Positions 41,661 through 51,936 of a stretch of DNA of 64,000 bases are shown here, in pieces. The position numbers were made by a program, and so were the translations under genes. This DNA comes from Aegilops tauschii subsp. strangulata. Lineage: Eukaryota; Streptophyta; Magnoliopsida; Poales; Poaceae. Location of the stretch: NCBI RefSeq assembly GCF_002575655.3, contig NC_053039.3:218321622-218385621 (forward strand), read 5' to 3'. The notes under the pieces are model-generated. The model did no database searches and had not been told where the DNA came from. It saw nothing but the letters and a program-made list of their open reading frames with translations. The number at the start of each line of letters is the position of its first letter. Position 1 is the first letter of the stretch.

Positions 41661-44328
41661 ATGGTGCCGCGCAAAGCTATGGCCGACGCCCTGCCGGCTT
41701 GGTACTCGCCGGCCATGGATGCCCCTAACATGTCGGAGAAGAATCTCACCGCAACACGCCTGATGACGGCGGTGGAGGGCAGCGAGATGGGGGTGACCGA
41801 ACTCCGGGCTGGCTCCGCCGAGCCGGAGGCTAAGGGGAGCACCTTCTACCCCTTCTTCATGAACGCCGTCGTCGCCGGCCTAGTTCCTCCCTTCTCCGTG
41901 TTCTTCTACGCTGTCCTTCGCCATTACAGGTTGCAGGCCCTTCATCTCCATCCCAACTATGTTCTCCTTTTGTGGATTTTCGCCTACTACTGCGAGGCGC
42001 ATGTTGGGGTGATGCCGTCTATGGCTTTGTTGTGCCACTTCTTCTCCCTCCGAATCAACGGCGATCATACCTCGGCGTGCGCCGGCTTCGTCGCGTGCTC
42101 CAAGGCCAACGCGATCTCGAAGACCACGAAGAGGGCCGACGGCTTCCGGAGCAAGTGGGTCATGATGGATGCGGGGTGTATCCACTCCCGGCTGGCGCTG
42201 CCAACGGTGCCGCCCCAGCCCGACGAGGGGTGGTCTCGCACGAAGCTTGAGACAGACGGGCGAAGTCGGTGCTTGAGAAGATGAACGCCGATCTGAGGTC
42301 GGGCAACGTGAAGGCGGCGAAGCTGACAGGGGCCACGCTCCTGAGGGAGTTCCTGACACAGCGGGTGGCTCCACTTCAGGCGCACTCGCGCCCGTTGTGG
42401 ACGCTTGGTGGCGCGGACGATGACCTTCGCCTGAACCCGGCGGCCTTGGCCGACGAGGATCTAGTCGCGACTCTCCGCCTCTTGGTTGGAGATGACCTGG
42501 AAGGTCCAGAGGGCGCTCCTGGCCCCTGTTCCTCTGGCAAGACTGGAAGCAGGTTGTGGATGCCATGCCCACCTTTGATGGGCACGGTCTAGTGCCGGCG
42601 GTGCCTCCTGAGGCTCAGGGAGCGACGACGCCGGTGGATGTGTCTTCAGGTGACTCCCGCGGGGAAGGAGAGGAAGACGAGGAAGAAGAGGAGCGCGACT
42701 TGGAGGCGACCGCTGAGGGGACGGGGGAGACTTCCCCCCGGCGCAGGGCCAGCATCCTCCGCACCCTGCCGAAAGATGACAGGGCTGATGCCATGCGAGA
42801 GGAAGAGAATCTGTCCGTGATCCCGAAGAAGGACAGGTCGGCGCTGATCTCCCAAGGGGCCGCTTCTGCCCAGGCTCCGCCCAAGGCCCCCTCTAGCCCT
42901 TCCGGTGCGCCCTCTTCCGCTCCTGCCCTCTCGAGGCTGCTGCCCGGACCAAGAGGCTTTCGGGCTTTAAGCTTGGCAAGAGGTCGGTGGCCCTGGCCGC
43001 GATTGACCAGTAAGTGCTCCGTCTCTGTCTTGTTCTTCTTTTTGCTGCCGGGGCTTGACGCTCTCCATCACTTGGTTAGGACGCCGCTCGAGGCGAAGAA
43101 GAAGAAGGAAGACTCGATGGCCCCGCTTGTGGCAGGTTCATCTGTCGTGGCCGCGTCTTCATCCGTGGGAAGAGAAGGCGGTGAGGTTCGCACCTCCCCT
43201 GCCCGATCGTCCTCGTGGGGTCCGGAGGAGCGCTCTGGCAGGGTGCCAGCCCCCATGGCCCCACTGGCTCCGGAGGTGCCGGTGCCTGATGCCGTCGCTG
43301 GGGTAGCCAAGACTCAAGAGCCCCCAGTCTCCCGAGCCATGGTTACACTGCCGCCTTCTCCTCCTGCACCGCTGGTTCCGGGTTCTTCTGCCTCCTCTGC
43401 TATCTTGGACCGTGCCCTTTCTGAGTTGGGCCAGCTACGAGAAGATCTCCAGGGCACCGACTCCCACCTGATAGCCGGGCGCCTGGAGCTAATCTCCGGT
43501 TTGGTTCACTCTGACGCCTCTGTCCGAGCGGCGCTGGAGCGGGCCGCAGCAGCTTCTGAGGGGGAGAAGCAAGCCGCGATCCAGGCGGCGGCCGCCCGCG
43601 ATGCGGCACTGAAGGATGCTATGGTCGCCCAGGACCGCTGCAAGGCGCTGGAGGCCGAGCTGCAGGGCTTGCGCGATGAGCTCGCCAAGGAAGCTCGCAG
43701 CCGCCAGGGGAAGGAGGAGGAGATGAAGGCTCGGGAGGACACCATTGGGGACCGTGACGCGGAGCTGACCGCTGAACGCGGCTAGCTGGGAACGCTGGAG
43801 CAGAAGCTGAAGATGGAGAGGTTCGAGCTGGATGTCAAGGCGAAGGTCCTCGCCGAGGACCGCATGGCCTTCGCGGGTCTTGAGGAGAGATCTCGCAAGG
43901 CACTGAAGACGATCTACGAGGACGGCTTGGAGATGCCACTGGCTGGTGCCAAGGAGGGCCCTGCCCAGCTTCTTCCTTTCTTGGTCGAAGCGCTCGAGGA
44001 AGTTGTGACCGGCGTCGGCCCCATGGCCGAGGCTGAAGCTCGCGTCCTTTCCTCTGCAGTGCTGACGCGTGTCTTCAGCCACGTCTACCTTCGCGACCCC
44101 GGCGCCAACCTTGACGAGCTGCTGGAGCCCGTGGACGACGAGCGCTTCACCGCTGCTGCTGATGCCGTGAAGGGCCAGGTGGAAGGCCTGGTGGCGAAGT
44201 TCTGCGCCTTTGCCACTGTGCCCAGGGCAGGCGCTGCTGATTCCGCGGCCTCGGGAGGTGGAGCTGGTGGAGGCAACACCACCACGGAGGCGGAGCCCCT
44301 GGCGAATGACGGCGCTGTCCAAGGGTGA
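41661..44328 (+). pseudogene. E3 antisense gene: Transposase_28-like domain plus coiled coil
   Basis: Starts at ATG 41661 (MVPRKAMADALPAW). The N-terminal domain reads STFYPFFMNAVVAGLVPPFS, RHYRLQALHLHPNYVLLLW, FAYYCEAHVGVMPSM and resembles the PF04195 domain of the E2 antisense gene. Frameshifts near 42255 and 42520 lead into LEKMNADLRSGNVKAAKL, then an acidic stretch (GEEDEEEEERDLEA) and Pro/Ala-rich sequence. A possible 70-bp intron lies at 43010-43079 (donor GTAAGT, acceptor TTGGTTAG). A long coiled coil follows (43400-43900; ALEAELQGLRDELAKEARS) with one in-frame TAG at 43783-43785. The C-terminal domain (LEEVVTGVGPMAEAEARVL) ends at 44328. The role is unknown; the domain order matches the E2 gene, so both are one gene type carried by different elements. 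Confidence 0.72.
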
Positions 44329-44459
44329 CCTCCTCGCGGCTTCTTTTCCTGTTTTAACTCCTGCAATGCGCACCATGCCTCGTGGAGGCGTTTAGACTTG
44401 CATTTGGTATTGTGAAGACAATTATGGTCTGTAATATTTGCTTCGAAATCTTGCGGTTT

Positions 44460-45450
44460 CCTTCCTATTTGCTTTATGTTCTACGTCGGCAGAGCCCGGC
44501 CCCGCGCATACCGCAACCGCCGTTAGCCCCAACCGGATCACCAGGACGGGACCAATGAGTGAGGGGCTACGTGACAAGTTAGGCTCCTGAGTCGTGATGC
44601 TCAGGAGTCCCCCTTGACGCGCGAACAGCAAATAGGGAGGGAGTGTAGGACTGGATCTGGCGTTCTACGTCGGCAGGGCCCGGCCCCGCGCATACCTCAA
44701 CCGCCATTAGCCTTGCAGAACTAAGGAGTGAGGGGCTACGTGACCAGTTAGGCTCCTAAGTCGCGATGCTCAGGAGTCCCCCTTGACGTTCAAACGGTCT
44801 TCATACCTTGGCTCCGCTCGGGCAGGCGCGCGCGACGACCAGGTCCGAGGGACCTGGCTGGGTGGCGTGTGCTCGGGCGTGACCCGAGCGCAGCCCCCGT
44901 GTCCAGCCCCCTCGCGTGACGCTCCCGAGGGGAGGGGTTGCGATGAGGCCAGACACTGAGCTCTGGGCTCCCTGAGGTTGATACGGCTGTGGGCCGCCCT
45001 CAGTTGTTTATCACCAGCATGGAGCATAGCGCTTTCGTATGTGTACGGGCATAGCCACTCCTCGGCAGTGTCGTCAGCCAGCGCGGAGCATGGTGCTTCC
45101 ACTGGTACGTGGGAGGGGGACCCCCTCCGGGAGGAGCCCCCGGGCGTGTACATCCTCACCCTGACACGTGGCTTGCACGGCAGGGCACGAGGTGTATCTG
45201 GGCACTCGTGAGCCAGCGCGGGACTCACGAGGCCCTACCTCAAGGACGGTTGCGCCTGGTCTTGAGCCTTGGACGGCTGTGTGTTCCTGCAAGATGCTTA
45301 GATACAAATGCTCTACGTCCTCAGGTCCCGGCCCTCGAGCGAGCTCAGCCGCCGCTGGTATGCCAGGTCGCGATGCCGTGGACAAGGCCAGGGGGTGAGG
45401 GCTGGAGAGCCATTAAGAGCTCCTGAGTCGCGATGCTCAGGAGCCCCCCT
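44460..45450. repeat. Hairpin-bearing tandem repeats between E3 antisense gene and pol remnant
   Basis: A unit of about 185 bp (TTCTACGTCGGCAG, CCCGGCCCCGCGCATAC, GTGAGGGGCTACGTGAC) occurs at about 44477-44640 and 44662-44795, with a diverged relative at 45300-45460. Each contains the stem-loop CTCCTGAG-8 nt-CTCAGGAG: 44584-44607, 44753-44776 (one mismatch) and 45420-45443, each followed by a C run. It sits where sense gag-pol and antisense transcripts would meet tail to tail. Confidence 0.75.
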
Positions 45451-45460
45451 TTTAATGCGC

Positions 45461-45797
45461 AAGCGATTTGCATGGGGGCCCGTGGTAGGCGGCAGACGAT
45501 GATCATAGGCAGGTTAGTCATGAAGGACAAATCAGCTTAGATAAACGCGGAAAGGATACATGCCACTGGGTCAGGCCCGAGCGGCTTGGGGATGATGCAG
45601 CCCAAGGGGCGCCCCCAGCAAGGTAAACTAAAGACATAAGCAAAAGGGATACACGCCACAGGGACGGACCCACGTGGTCTGGGAATGATGCAGCCCTGAG
45701 GGCGCTCCCAGCTGAAATGAACATGAAAGATGTCACCTGGTACCGTTGTAAAGGGGGTGTCGGGGTAGTTGATCATGTGCGGTGAAGAGGCTGATCC
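45461..45797. other. E3 spacer before the RT remnant
   Basis: About 340 bp with two diverged copies of a segment marked by GGATACATGCCACTGGGTCA / GGATACACGCCACAGGGACG and GATGATGCAGCCC (about 45550-45600 and 45645-45690). No coding signal. Confidence 0.5.
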
Positions 45798-46133
45798 TCA
45801 CGAGCCATTGGAGCCCCAAGCCTCGGGAGGCTCAGGGGGCCCAGGCAGTTCCTCGAGGACCATCTCCGTCTCCGCCAGGACCGCGTGATGCCTGGCCTCC
45901 TGAGCCGCCAGAATGCTCCGCAGATGGCGCTGGTGAGTAGCAGCCGTGTTCGGCAGGCCGAAAAGCATGCGAAAATAGCTGTGCGGCGGACCCTCGCATC
46001 GTCCCACGCATGAGGGCCAGAAGCGCTCCTGAGACGTGTCTCGGTTTAGCCCTGGGACATCAATGCAGATGCGCAGCCCGTCATCCTCGCCTGGATGGGG
46101 AGCTACACTAGGCAAACGGCGATCGCCGCGCAT
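45798..46133 (-). pseudogene. E3 collapsed reverse-transcriptase remnant
   Basis: The counterpart of E1 28938-29345. It has GLRICIDVPGLNRD and RMLFGLPNTAATHQRHL joined by the same foreign stretch (RFWPSCVGRCEGPPHS) and ends LEELPGPPEPPEAWG. The catalytic YVDD, RNase H and integrase are absent. Presence of the same collapsed form in two independent insertions shows that this is the family's normal structure. Confidence 0.82.
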
Positions 46134-48843
46134 GGCTCTTGCTTCCTGAAGCTCCTAAGTGGTCTTGGTGATGAACTCCTGAGGGTTGGGCTTTCCGCGC
46201 CCTGAGACTTCCTGAGGGAAACGTGCCGCGAAGCACGCCTCCAAGTGGTGCCCGAGCGCCTCCCTCGTGATCTTGGCAAAGTCTGAGGCCCTCCAGAAGA
46301 GAGCCCCTGAGCCCTGCCCGAGGAGGGCGCCGGGCGCGCCTTCCTATGCGATGGAGGGAGGTGCCCCTTGCACAGTCGCGGATCCTGATGCGGCACCTCC
46401 TGAAATGCCAACCTCCTAAAACCTTGAGCTGGGCGATGTCTTCTTCTTCCTGGGGACTGCCTCAGGAGGGTTCTTGCCCTTGCTGTCTGGGTCCTCGATT
46501 GACGCAGCTTGGAAGGCGCGCTCGAGGGAGCACACCGCATCTCTCTCTTCGCAGGGGACTGTGATGATTATGCCGCTTCCAAACATCTTGAGGACGTTGT
46601 AGCCATGGTGGGTCACCGCCATGAACTTGTCTAGGGCTGGATACCCGAGGATGGCATTGTATGGCAGGCGAATGTGGGCGACGTCGAAGTCGATGAGCTC
46701 GTTGTGGTAGTTGTCGCGCTGCCCGAACGTGACCGGGAGGTGGACCTGCCCTATCGGGGTGGTGGAGCTGTCGGTGACTCCTGAGAAAGGCTTGGTAGGC
46801 TGAAGTTGATCATATGGCACTTGAAGGTTGTTGAATGTCTCGACGGACAGAATGTTGAGCCCTACGCCACCATCGATGAGGGTCCTAGTAACTTGCACGT
46901 TGCTGATGACTGGGGAGCAAAGCATCGGGAGGACGCCAGCGGTAGCCGCACACTTGAGTTGATCTGCTGAGTTGAACATGATGGCGTACTGGGACCACCT
47001 GAGAGGGCACGTGGCCTCGAGCTTGGGGAGGACTGCTTCACCTCACGAGCAAACTGCTTGAAGATGCGCTGAGAAGCTGGGGGCCTAGGCACCGCCCAGG
47101 ATGCAAGCGATAGCACGTGGCTCCTGGAAGCCCCCAGCCCCCTCGTCCGGGTGGTGGTCTTCATTCCTTCTTGGCGGTGGCGGCAGAGGAGGAAGGCCTT
47201 CGTTGCCCTGCGGGCGGTCCTCGCGAGGCTGATCTCTCCAGGCTCCCTCGCGAGGCTGGTCCTGCCAGCGATCCTCGCGAGGTCGGTCACGCCACTCCTG
47301 GAGAGGGCCTCGGTCGTCCCATCGTCCTCCGCCTCTTCCTCCTCCTCGGCCGTAGCCCCGGTCGTTGCGCTCGGGGCGTCGACCGACGCGTCCTTCTCGA
47401 ACGGCCCTGAGCTCCTGGCATTCGTTGGTGTTGTGGGTGTAGAGGTTGTGATAGGCGCAGAATCGGTTGCCCTTGGACGACTCCGGCTGGTCCCTGCCGC
47501 GCTTCGTGTCTGGCTCTGCTGCGAGCACGGCTGCTCCTTTACGGTTCACGTCCTTGACCTTGGCCTTTTTCTCTTCTGGGTCAGCAGCTGGAAGCTCGAG
47601 GAGGGAGAGGCGTCCTTCCTCAGCCCTTGCGCACTTGGTCGCCAGGTTGAATAGCTCCAGAGATGTGCACAGATCCTCGTGGTTGGCGAGCTCCTCCTTC
47701 ATCTTGACGTCGCGGACGCCATCAGGAAACGCTGAGATGATGGCCTCATCCGTCACGCTGGGGATCTTGAGGCAGGCGCCGTTGAAGTGCTGGATGTACT
47801 TCTGCAGGGTCTCTCCAGGCTGCTGCTTGATGCGGCGCTGGTCACCCGCGGCCGGGGGGCGATCGCGAGTGCCCTGGAAGTTGGCGATGAAGCGACTGCG
47901 CATCTCGTCCTAAGAGGAGATCGAGCCGGGAGGCAGGTTCAGGAGCCAGGTGCGGGCACCATCCTTGAGCCATGGGAAACCAGTTCGCCATGACCTTTTC
48001 GTCTCTGTTGGCCGCCTCGATGCCCAGCTCGTAGAGCTGCAGGAACTCCGCGGGGTCGGCAGTACCGTTGTAGCGGGGAGGCAGGTCCGGCTTGAACTTG
48101 CCGGGCCAGGCAATGCTACGCAGCTCGGTGGTGAAGGCGCGGCAACCTGCTTTGGTCACAGGAGCCCTTTGCTGATGCAGAGCTTGCTCTTGGTTGTTCC
48201 CGCGCACCGCCGCCAGGGGCAGCACGGGGTCTTGACGCGCTGGTGTAGGGATGCGGTCTTGTCGCGCTGGTGTAGGGAGCACGTGAGCGCCTTCTTGAGG
48301 CCGAGGGATTTCTTGGCAGCTTCTTTCTTGCTGTGCGGGCACCGAACGCGGCGGGTCGCGTCCGGGGGCCGCGCGCCTTGGAGCCAGGGTGCCTTCCTGG
48401 GGAGGAGGTGGCGGAGGCGCTCCCTGACCAGCGTCGCCCATGCATGACGGAGGGCGAGGCAGCGAGAGGGACGGTGCGGGAGAGCCCCCTGCGGCGCTGA
48501 CGAGCTCGGTGATGCAAGCGAGCCATTCTTCATAGAGGTCGTCGACGGGGCGGTAGTGCAGGAGCTCACGTGCCAGGAGCAACGCGGCCTGCGCGTCCGT
48601 GGCGGCGCGACGAGCGTGAGACGACGAACCAGCTGGGGTCGGCGACGGAGTGGCGGTGCAGCCTTCTCGCCGCACCGAGCGGTGCAGCGAAGACACTTGC
48701 TGCTCGTTCCCCGCCGGGCCGGTGGCGGCGTTGGCGGCAGGCGACGGAGAATGACGAGGAGGCCCACCGACGGGAGCCGCCTGGGCGACGTGGGCGGCGA
48801 GAGCGGCCCGGCGCTCGGCGCGAGCTCGGCGAGCGTCTGCCAT
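46134..48843 (-). pseudogene. E3 gag-protease polyprotein, frameshifted
   Basis: Starts at ATG 48843 (MADARRARAERR) and is open to about 47960, where E3 lacks two bases present in E1 (near 27170) and shifts frame. In the original frame a TAG lies at about 47904-47912 just before MRSRFIANFQGT; the capsid part then runs to a TAG near 47085 (ACILGGA). The CHHC knuckle-like CAYHNLYTHNTNEC and the DRPRED/DQPRE repeats are present. The protease part (46979-46416) has LIDGGVGLNIL and NAILGYPAL. Frames between 46416 and 46134 are decayed. It has fewer stops in the N-terminal gag than E1. The role is as in E1. Confidence 0.87.
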
Positions 48844-48891
48844 GGATGCGACGAAGCGATGGGACGCAGATCAGCAGAAAAGATTTCGGCG

Positions 48892-48911
48892 CACCCCTAC
48901 CTGGCGCGCCA
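48892..48911 (-). other. Primer-binding site of E3
   Basis: CCCCTACCTGGCGCGCCA on the plus strand, two bases inside the 5' LTR; identical in kind to the E1 primer site. Confidence 0.75.
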
Positions 48912-48913
48912 AA

Positions 48914-49805
48914 TGTCGGATATCGGGTTCCGGTAAAACCCTTAAGGTTCGAACACTGGGGTGCGTGCGAAGATCTCTCCCTACCGAAACACGCCCACAA
49001 CCTCGCCGCGGATTCTAAGCTAGCACCATGAACAACACAAGAGACACGAGGTTTATACTGGTTCGAGCCACCGTTGTGGTGTAATACCCTACTCTAGTGT
49101 GTGGTGTGGTGGATTGCCTCTCGGGCTGATGATGAACAACACATAGGAAGAAGAGCCTCGCGAGGGGAGGTGTTCTTGAGGTGGTGCGGTGTTCTACTTG
49201 GGAAGGATTCGATCCCCTCCTACTGTGGTGGCTAGCCCTATTTATAGAGGCCCTGGTCCTCTTCCCAAATATTGAGCGAGAAGGGAGCCAACAATGGCCA
49301 TTCTGAAAGGGGACAGCTAGTACAAGCTATCCTGACTAAAGGTGGTCTTCGACTGCCAAAGGCACTGGTGATGACGCCGTCTTGGGCTCCACGGTGACCT
49401 CCGCCTTGCCGCTTTGCTGGTCTTGGTCTCGTTGCACCGATATGGAAACCTTTGCTTGATGCCTCGGTACTCTGTGCCCGCGCTTGCCCCCTTTGCACCA
49501 AAGAGGAAACGAGGACACTACGCAGGCTGGCACCCGCCTGGCGCCCGCCTGGTCTTGATCGTCATGGCTTGCGACATGAGCACCTCGCGAGGTACCCCTT
49601 GCCTTGATCTCTCCGCCTCCTCGCGAGCCTGCCTGGTGAGGCCGCCCCTGGGGAGGCCTTGTGTCGTCCGCCCCACGAGGCTTGGCCCCTCGCGAGGGTC
49701 TTGAGCTTGGGTTGATGAAGACGGGCCGTACAGGGTCACTGGCTGAGCCACGCTGCAGGCCGCAGGCAGGCATGTCTGTGGACCCCCGTTCCCAGAACAC
49801 CGACA
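48914..49805 (-). repeat. 5' LTR of E3
   Basis: 892 bp, TGTCGGATATCGGG...ACACCGACA. It carries the TATTTATAG box region and CCTCGCGAGG palindromes like the E1 LTRs. Confidence 0.92.
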
Positions 49806-49898
49806 GCGGATCCTAAGGAGCCCTAGCTACACGTGCCTCCATGGCCGACGCCATCATCAACAGTGGGCCACGAGAGACCGGCGCCAACCCCATCCGGA

Positions 49899-50715
49899 TC
49901 AGCTGCGCCGGTGGCCTGATGCAGCCGCCTTGCTCTGGGCGCGGCGCGAGCTCGGGGGCACGTAGCTGTCGTCGCTCGTCTCCGGAGTCACGAAATGCTC
50001 GAGAGAGTCGCTGGACTCCCAAGCATCACCGCAGCTGCCGGAAGAGCCGTTGGAGAAGCGGATGGCAGGCCTGGCCCCTGCCACGTCGATGTCTCGGCTG
50101 CCTCCCCTGGGGCAGCACTCCAGCCGGCGGCCTTCTGCGTCGAAGACCTTGAAGAGCATTAAGGAGGCGCCATTGTATTCAAGATGAATCACGAGGGCAG
50201 CCCCTGTTCGGCAGACCCGGGCGATCTTGCCCCAGCCTCGGGTCATGAAGACCTATCCCGGAGCGACGACTTCAACCTCCGCTCCGGTCGCCGGAGCGCC
50301 GTAGTCGGCGTGCTGCAGCCAAAGCTCGAGAGGCCCCCTCGGCGGCATCTCGAAGGAGAAGAATGGAGGGAAGCGGATCCAGGTGCTTGGAGGCATCACG
50401 GCGTGGAGCACGAGCTCGCGAGAGGAGTTCGCGGCCTGGACTCCAGGAGCGACGGCGCGCGCCACCATGGCTCGTTGACCTTGCCTGCGGCGCGGGCGAC
50501 GTCGCTCGTCGTCCCTTCCCCAGGGCCCTCGGCCCGGGCGTACAGGAGTAGCGGGAACCCAGGAGGTGGCCGCTTGTACCAAGGCCTCATCATCTCCGGC
50601 CTCGCAACCTCGCCGCGGCAGCACTAGACCGACCGTTTCTTCGGCGGGAGCGGGTCAGGCCCCTCTCGGGGGCCTTTCCTTTCTCTTCGGCTGACAACCG
50701 GCGGATCGGTGCCAT
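49899..50715 (-). pseudogene. E1 antisense gene: B3-like domain
   Basis: On the minus strand, opposite to E1 gag. A start at 50715 (MAPIRRLSAEEKGKAPE) is followed by a frameshift (about 50610-50640) into a frame with a basic stretch and then LVLHAVMPPSTWIRFPPFF, MPPRGPLELWLQHAD and VEVVAPG. A TAG at about 50250-50252 follows, then VFMTRGWGKIARVCRTGAAL, VIHLEYNGASLMLFKVFDAE and GRRLECCPRG. The C-terminus is Ser/Asp-rich (SSDSLEHFVTPETSDDSYV) with a basic end. The spacing 'IPP-F...P-GP--L...TRGW--..G--L...Y-G-----VFD--G' resembles a plant B3 DNA-binding domain. I cannot run a profile search, so this is pattern resemblance only. A TATAAG box lies at 50801-50806. It is unrelated to the antisense gene of E3, although the upstream regions match. 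Confidence 0.45.
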
Positions 50716-50800
50716 CGGCGTTGAGAACGGAGGTGGAGCAAGGGGGAAGAAGCAGGCAGAGCAAGAAGAGATGAACAACAGGGGCTCTCGCCTCTCCGTA

Positions 50801-50806
50801 CTTATA
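50801..50806 (-). promoter_or_regulatory. TATA box of the E1 antisense gene
   Basis: The minus strand reads GGGCTATAAGTACGG, about 90 bases before the proposed start codon at 50715 and downstream of the 50885-51049 region shared with E3. Confidence 0.45.
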
Positions 50807-51049
50807 GCCCAAGGGAGGCCAACCGTCGGCCTCCATGATCACAGATAATGATGACTCTTTTTGCATGTAGCAGGGACTCGTCAAATCTGGCAGTTGCCGA
50901 GGCAGCGTGGGGAAGCGAAGACGCCCATGTCCAATCAACCGCCACGCGGCGACCAAGGCCGCAAGCTGTTGGGGCCCGCGGCGCTCCGCACTTGCCCTTT
51001 GGCTTTGCTGCTAAGCCAAGTCCGAGCGTTCCTTTGGCCTGGGGGCTAC

Positions 51050-51936
51050 TGTCGGCGTTCTGGGAACGGGGGTCCCCAGACTTGCCTGCCTGCAGCCTGC
51101 AGCGTGGCTCACCAGCGGCCCAGTACGGCTCGTCTTCATCAACCCAAGTTCAAAACCCTCGCGAGGGGCCAAGCCTCGCGGGGCGGACGACACAAGGCCT
51201 CCTCAGGGGCGGCCTCGCCAGGCAGGCTCGCGAGGAGGCGGAGAGATCCAGGCGAGGGGTACCTCACGAGGTGCTCATGACGTAAGCCATGACGATCAAG
51301 ACCAGGCGGGCGCCAGCCTGCGCAGTGTCCTCGCTTCCTCTTTGGTGCAAAGTGGGCAAGCGCAGGCGCGGAGTACTGAGGCATCAAGCAAAGGTTTCCA
51401 TATTGGTGCAACGAGACCAAGACCAGCAGAGCGGCAGGACGGAGGTCACCGTGAAGCCCAAGACGGCGTCATCACCAGTGCCTTTGGCAGTCAAAGACCA
51501 CCTTTAGTCCGGATAGCTTGTACTAGTTGTCCCCTTTCAAAATGGCCGTTGTTGGCTCCCTTCCCGCTCAATATTTGGGAAGAGGACCAGGGCCACTATA
51601 AATAGGGCTAGCCACCACTGTAGAAGGGGATGAATCAGGATCAATCAGATACAGAGCCAACAGAGATGGGTCGACTCCTCTCCAAGCACACCACCACAAG
51701 AACACCTCTCGCGAGGCTGTTCTTCCCTTGTACTATTCATCATCAGCCCAAGAGGCAATCCACCACACCACACACTGGATTAGGGTATTACACCACAACG
51801 GTGGTCCGAACCAGTATAAACCTTGCGTCTCTTGTGTTGTTCATCGTGCTAGCTTAGAATCATAGCGAGGTTGTGGGCGTGTTTCGATAGGGAGAAGATC
51901 TTCGTGCGCACCCCAGAGTTCGAACCTTAAGAGTTT
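51050..51936 (+). repeat. 3' LTR of E1, right end missing
   Basis: Starts TGTCGGCGTTCTGGG and matches the 5' LTR up to TTCGAACCTTAAG and a few bases beyond. The last 22 or so bases (to GATATTCGACA) are absent, replaced by AGTATTGGTACTTG. TATAAATAG is present near 51597-51605. Confidence 0.9.

Larger units (their letters stand above)
40481..49805 (-). mobile_element. E3: second copy of the E1 family, full length, opposite orientation
   Basis: A 9325-bp element with a perfect 5-bp duplication GCGGA (40476-40480, 49806-49810). On the minus strand: 5' LTR 48914-49805, primer site, gag-protease with frameshift and stops, collapsed RT remnant, hairpin repeats, 3' LTR 40481-41369. On the plus strand, between the 3' LTR and the repeats, it carries an antisense gene (41661-44328). 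It is the best-preserved member of the family here and shows the full structure. It lies in E1 of the same family but in reverse, making long inverted repeats. Confidence 0.93.
49811..51049 (+). other. Rightmost internal part of E1
   Basis: E1 resumes with TCCTAAGGAGCCCTAG after the second GCGGA and runs to the 3' LTR. It holds the antisense B3-like pseudogene and its promoter region. The last bases before the LTR (CCTGGGGGCTAC) are the polypurine tract. Confidence 0.85.
25307..51936 (+). mobile_element. E1: non-autonomous Gypsy LTR retrotransposon hosting E2 and E3
   Basis: Outer element of the nest, plus strand: 5' LTR 25307-26226, primer site, gag-protease frame, short RT remnant, spacer, an antisense B3-like gene, 3' LTR 51050-51936. 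Removing E2 and E3 with their target duplications leaves about 7.2 kb. It inserted in exon C of the NAC pseudogene. The 3' LTR lacks its last 22 or so bases and no right target duplication is found, so a small deletion removed that junction. It shares LTRs and gag with E3 and with the solo LTR at 6524-7401. Neither copy has a usable RT, RNase H or integrase, so the family must be moved by another element. Confidence 0.9.

Noticed and set aside
47151..47654. Plus-strand open frame in E3
   Set aside because: Antisense shadow of E3 gag, matching the E1 shadow.
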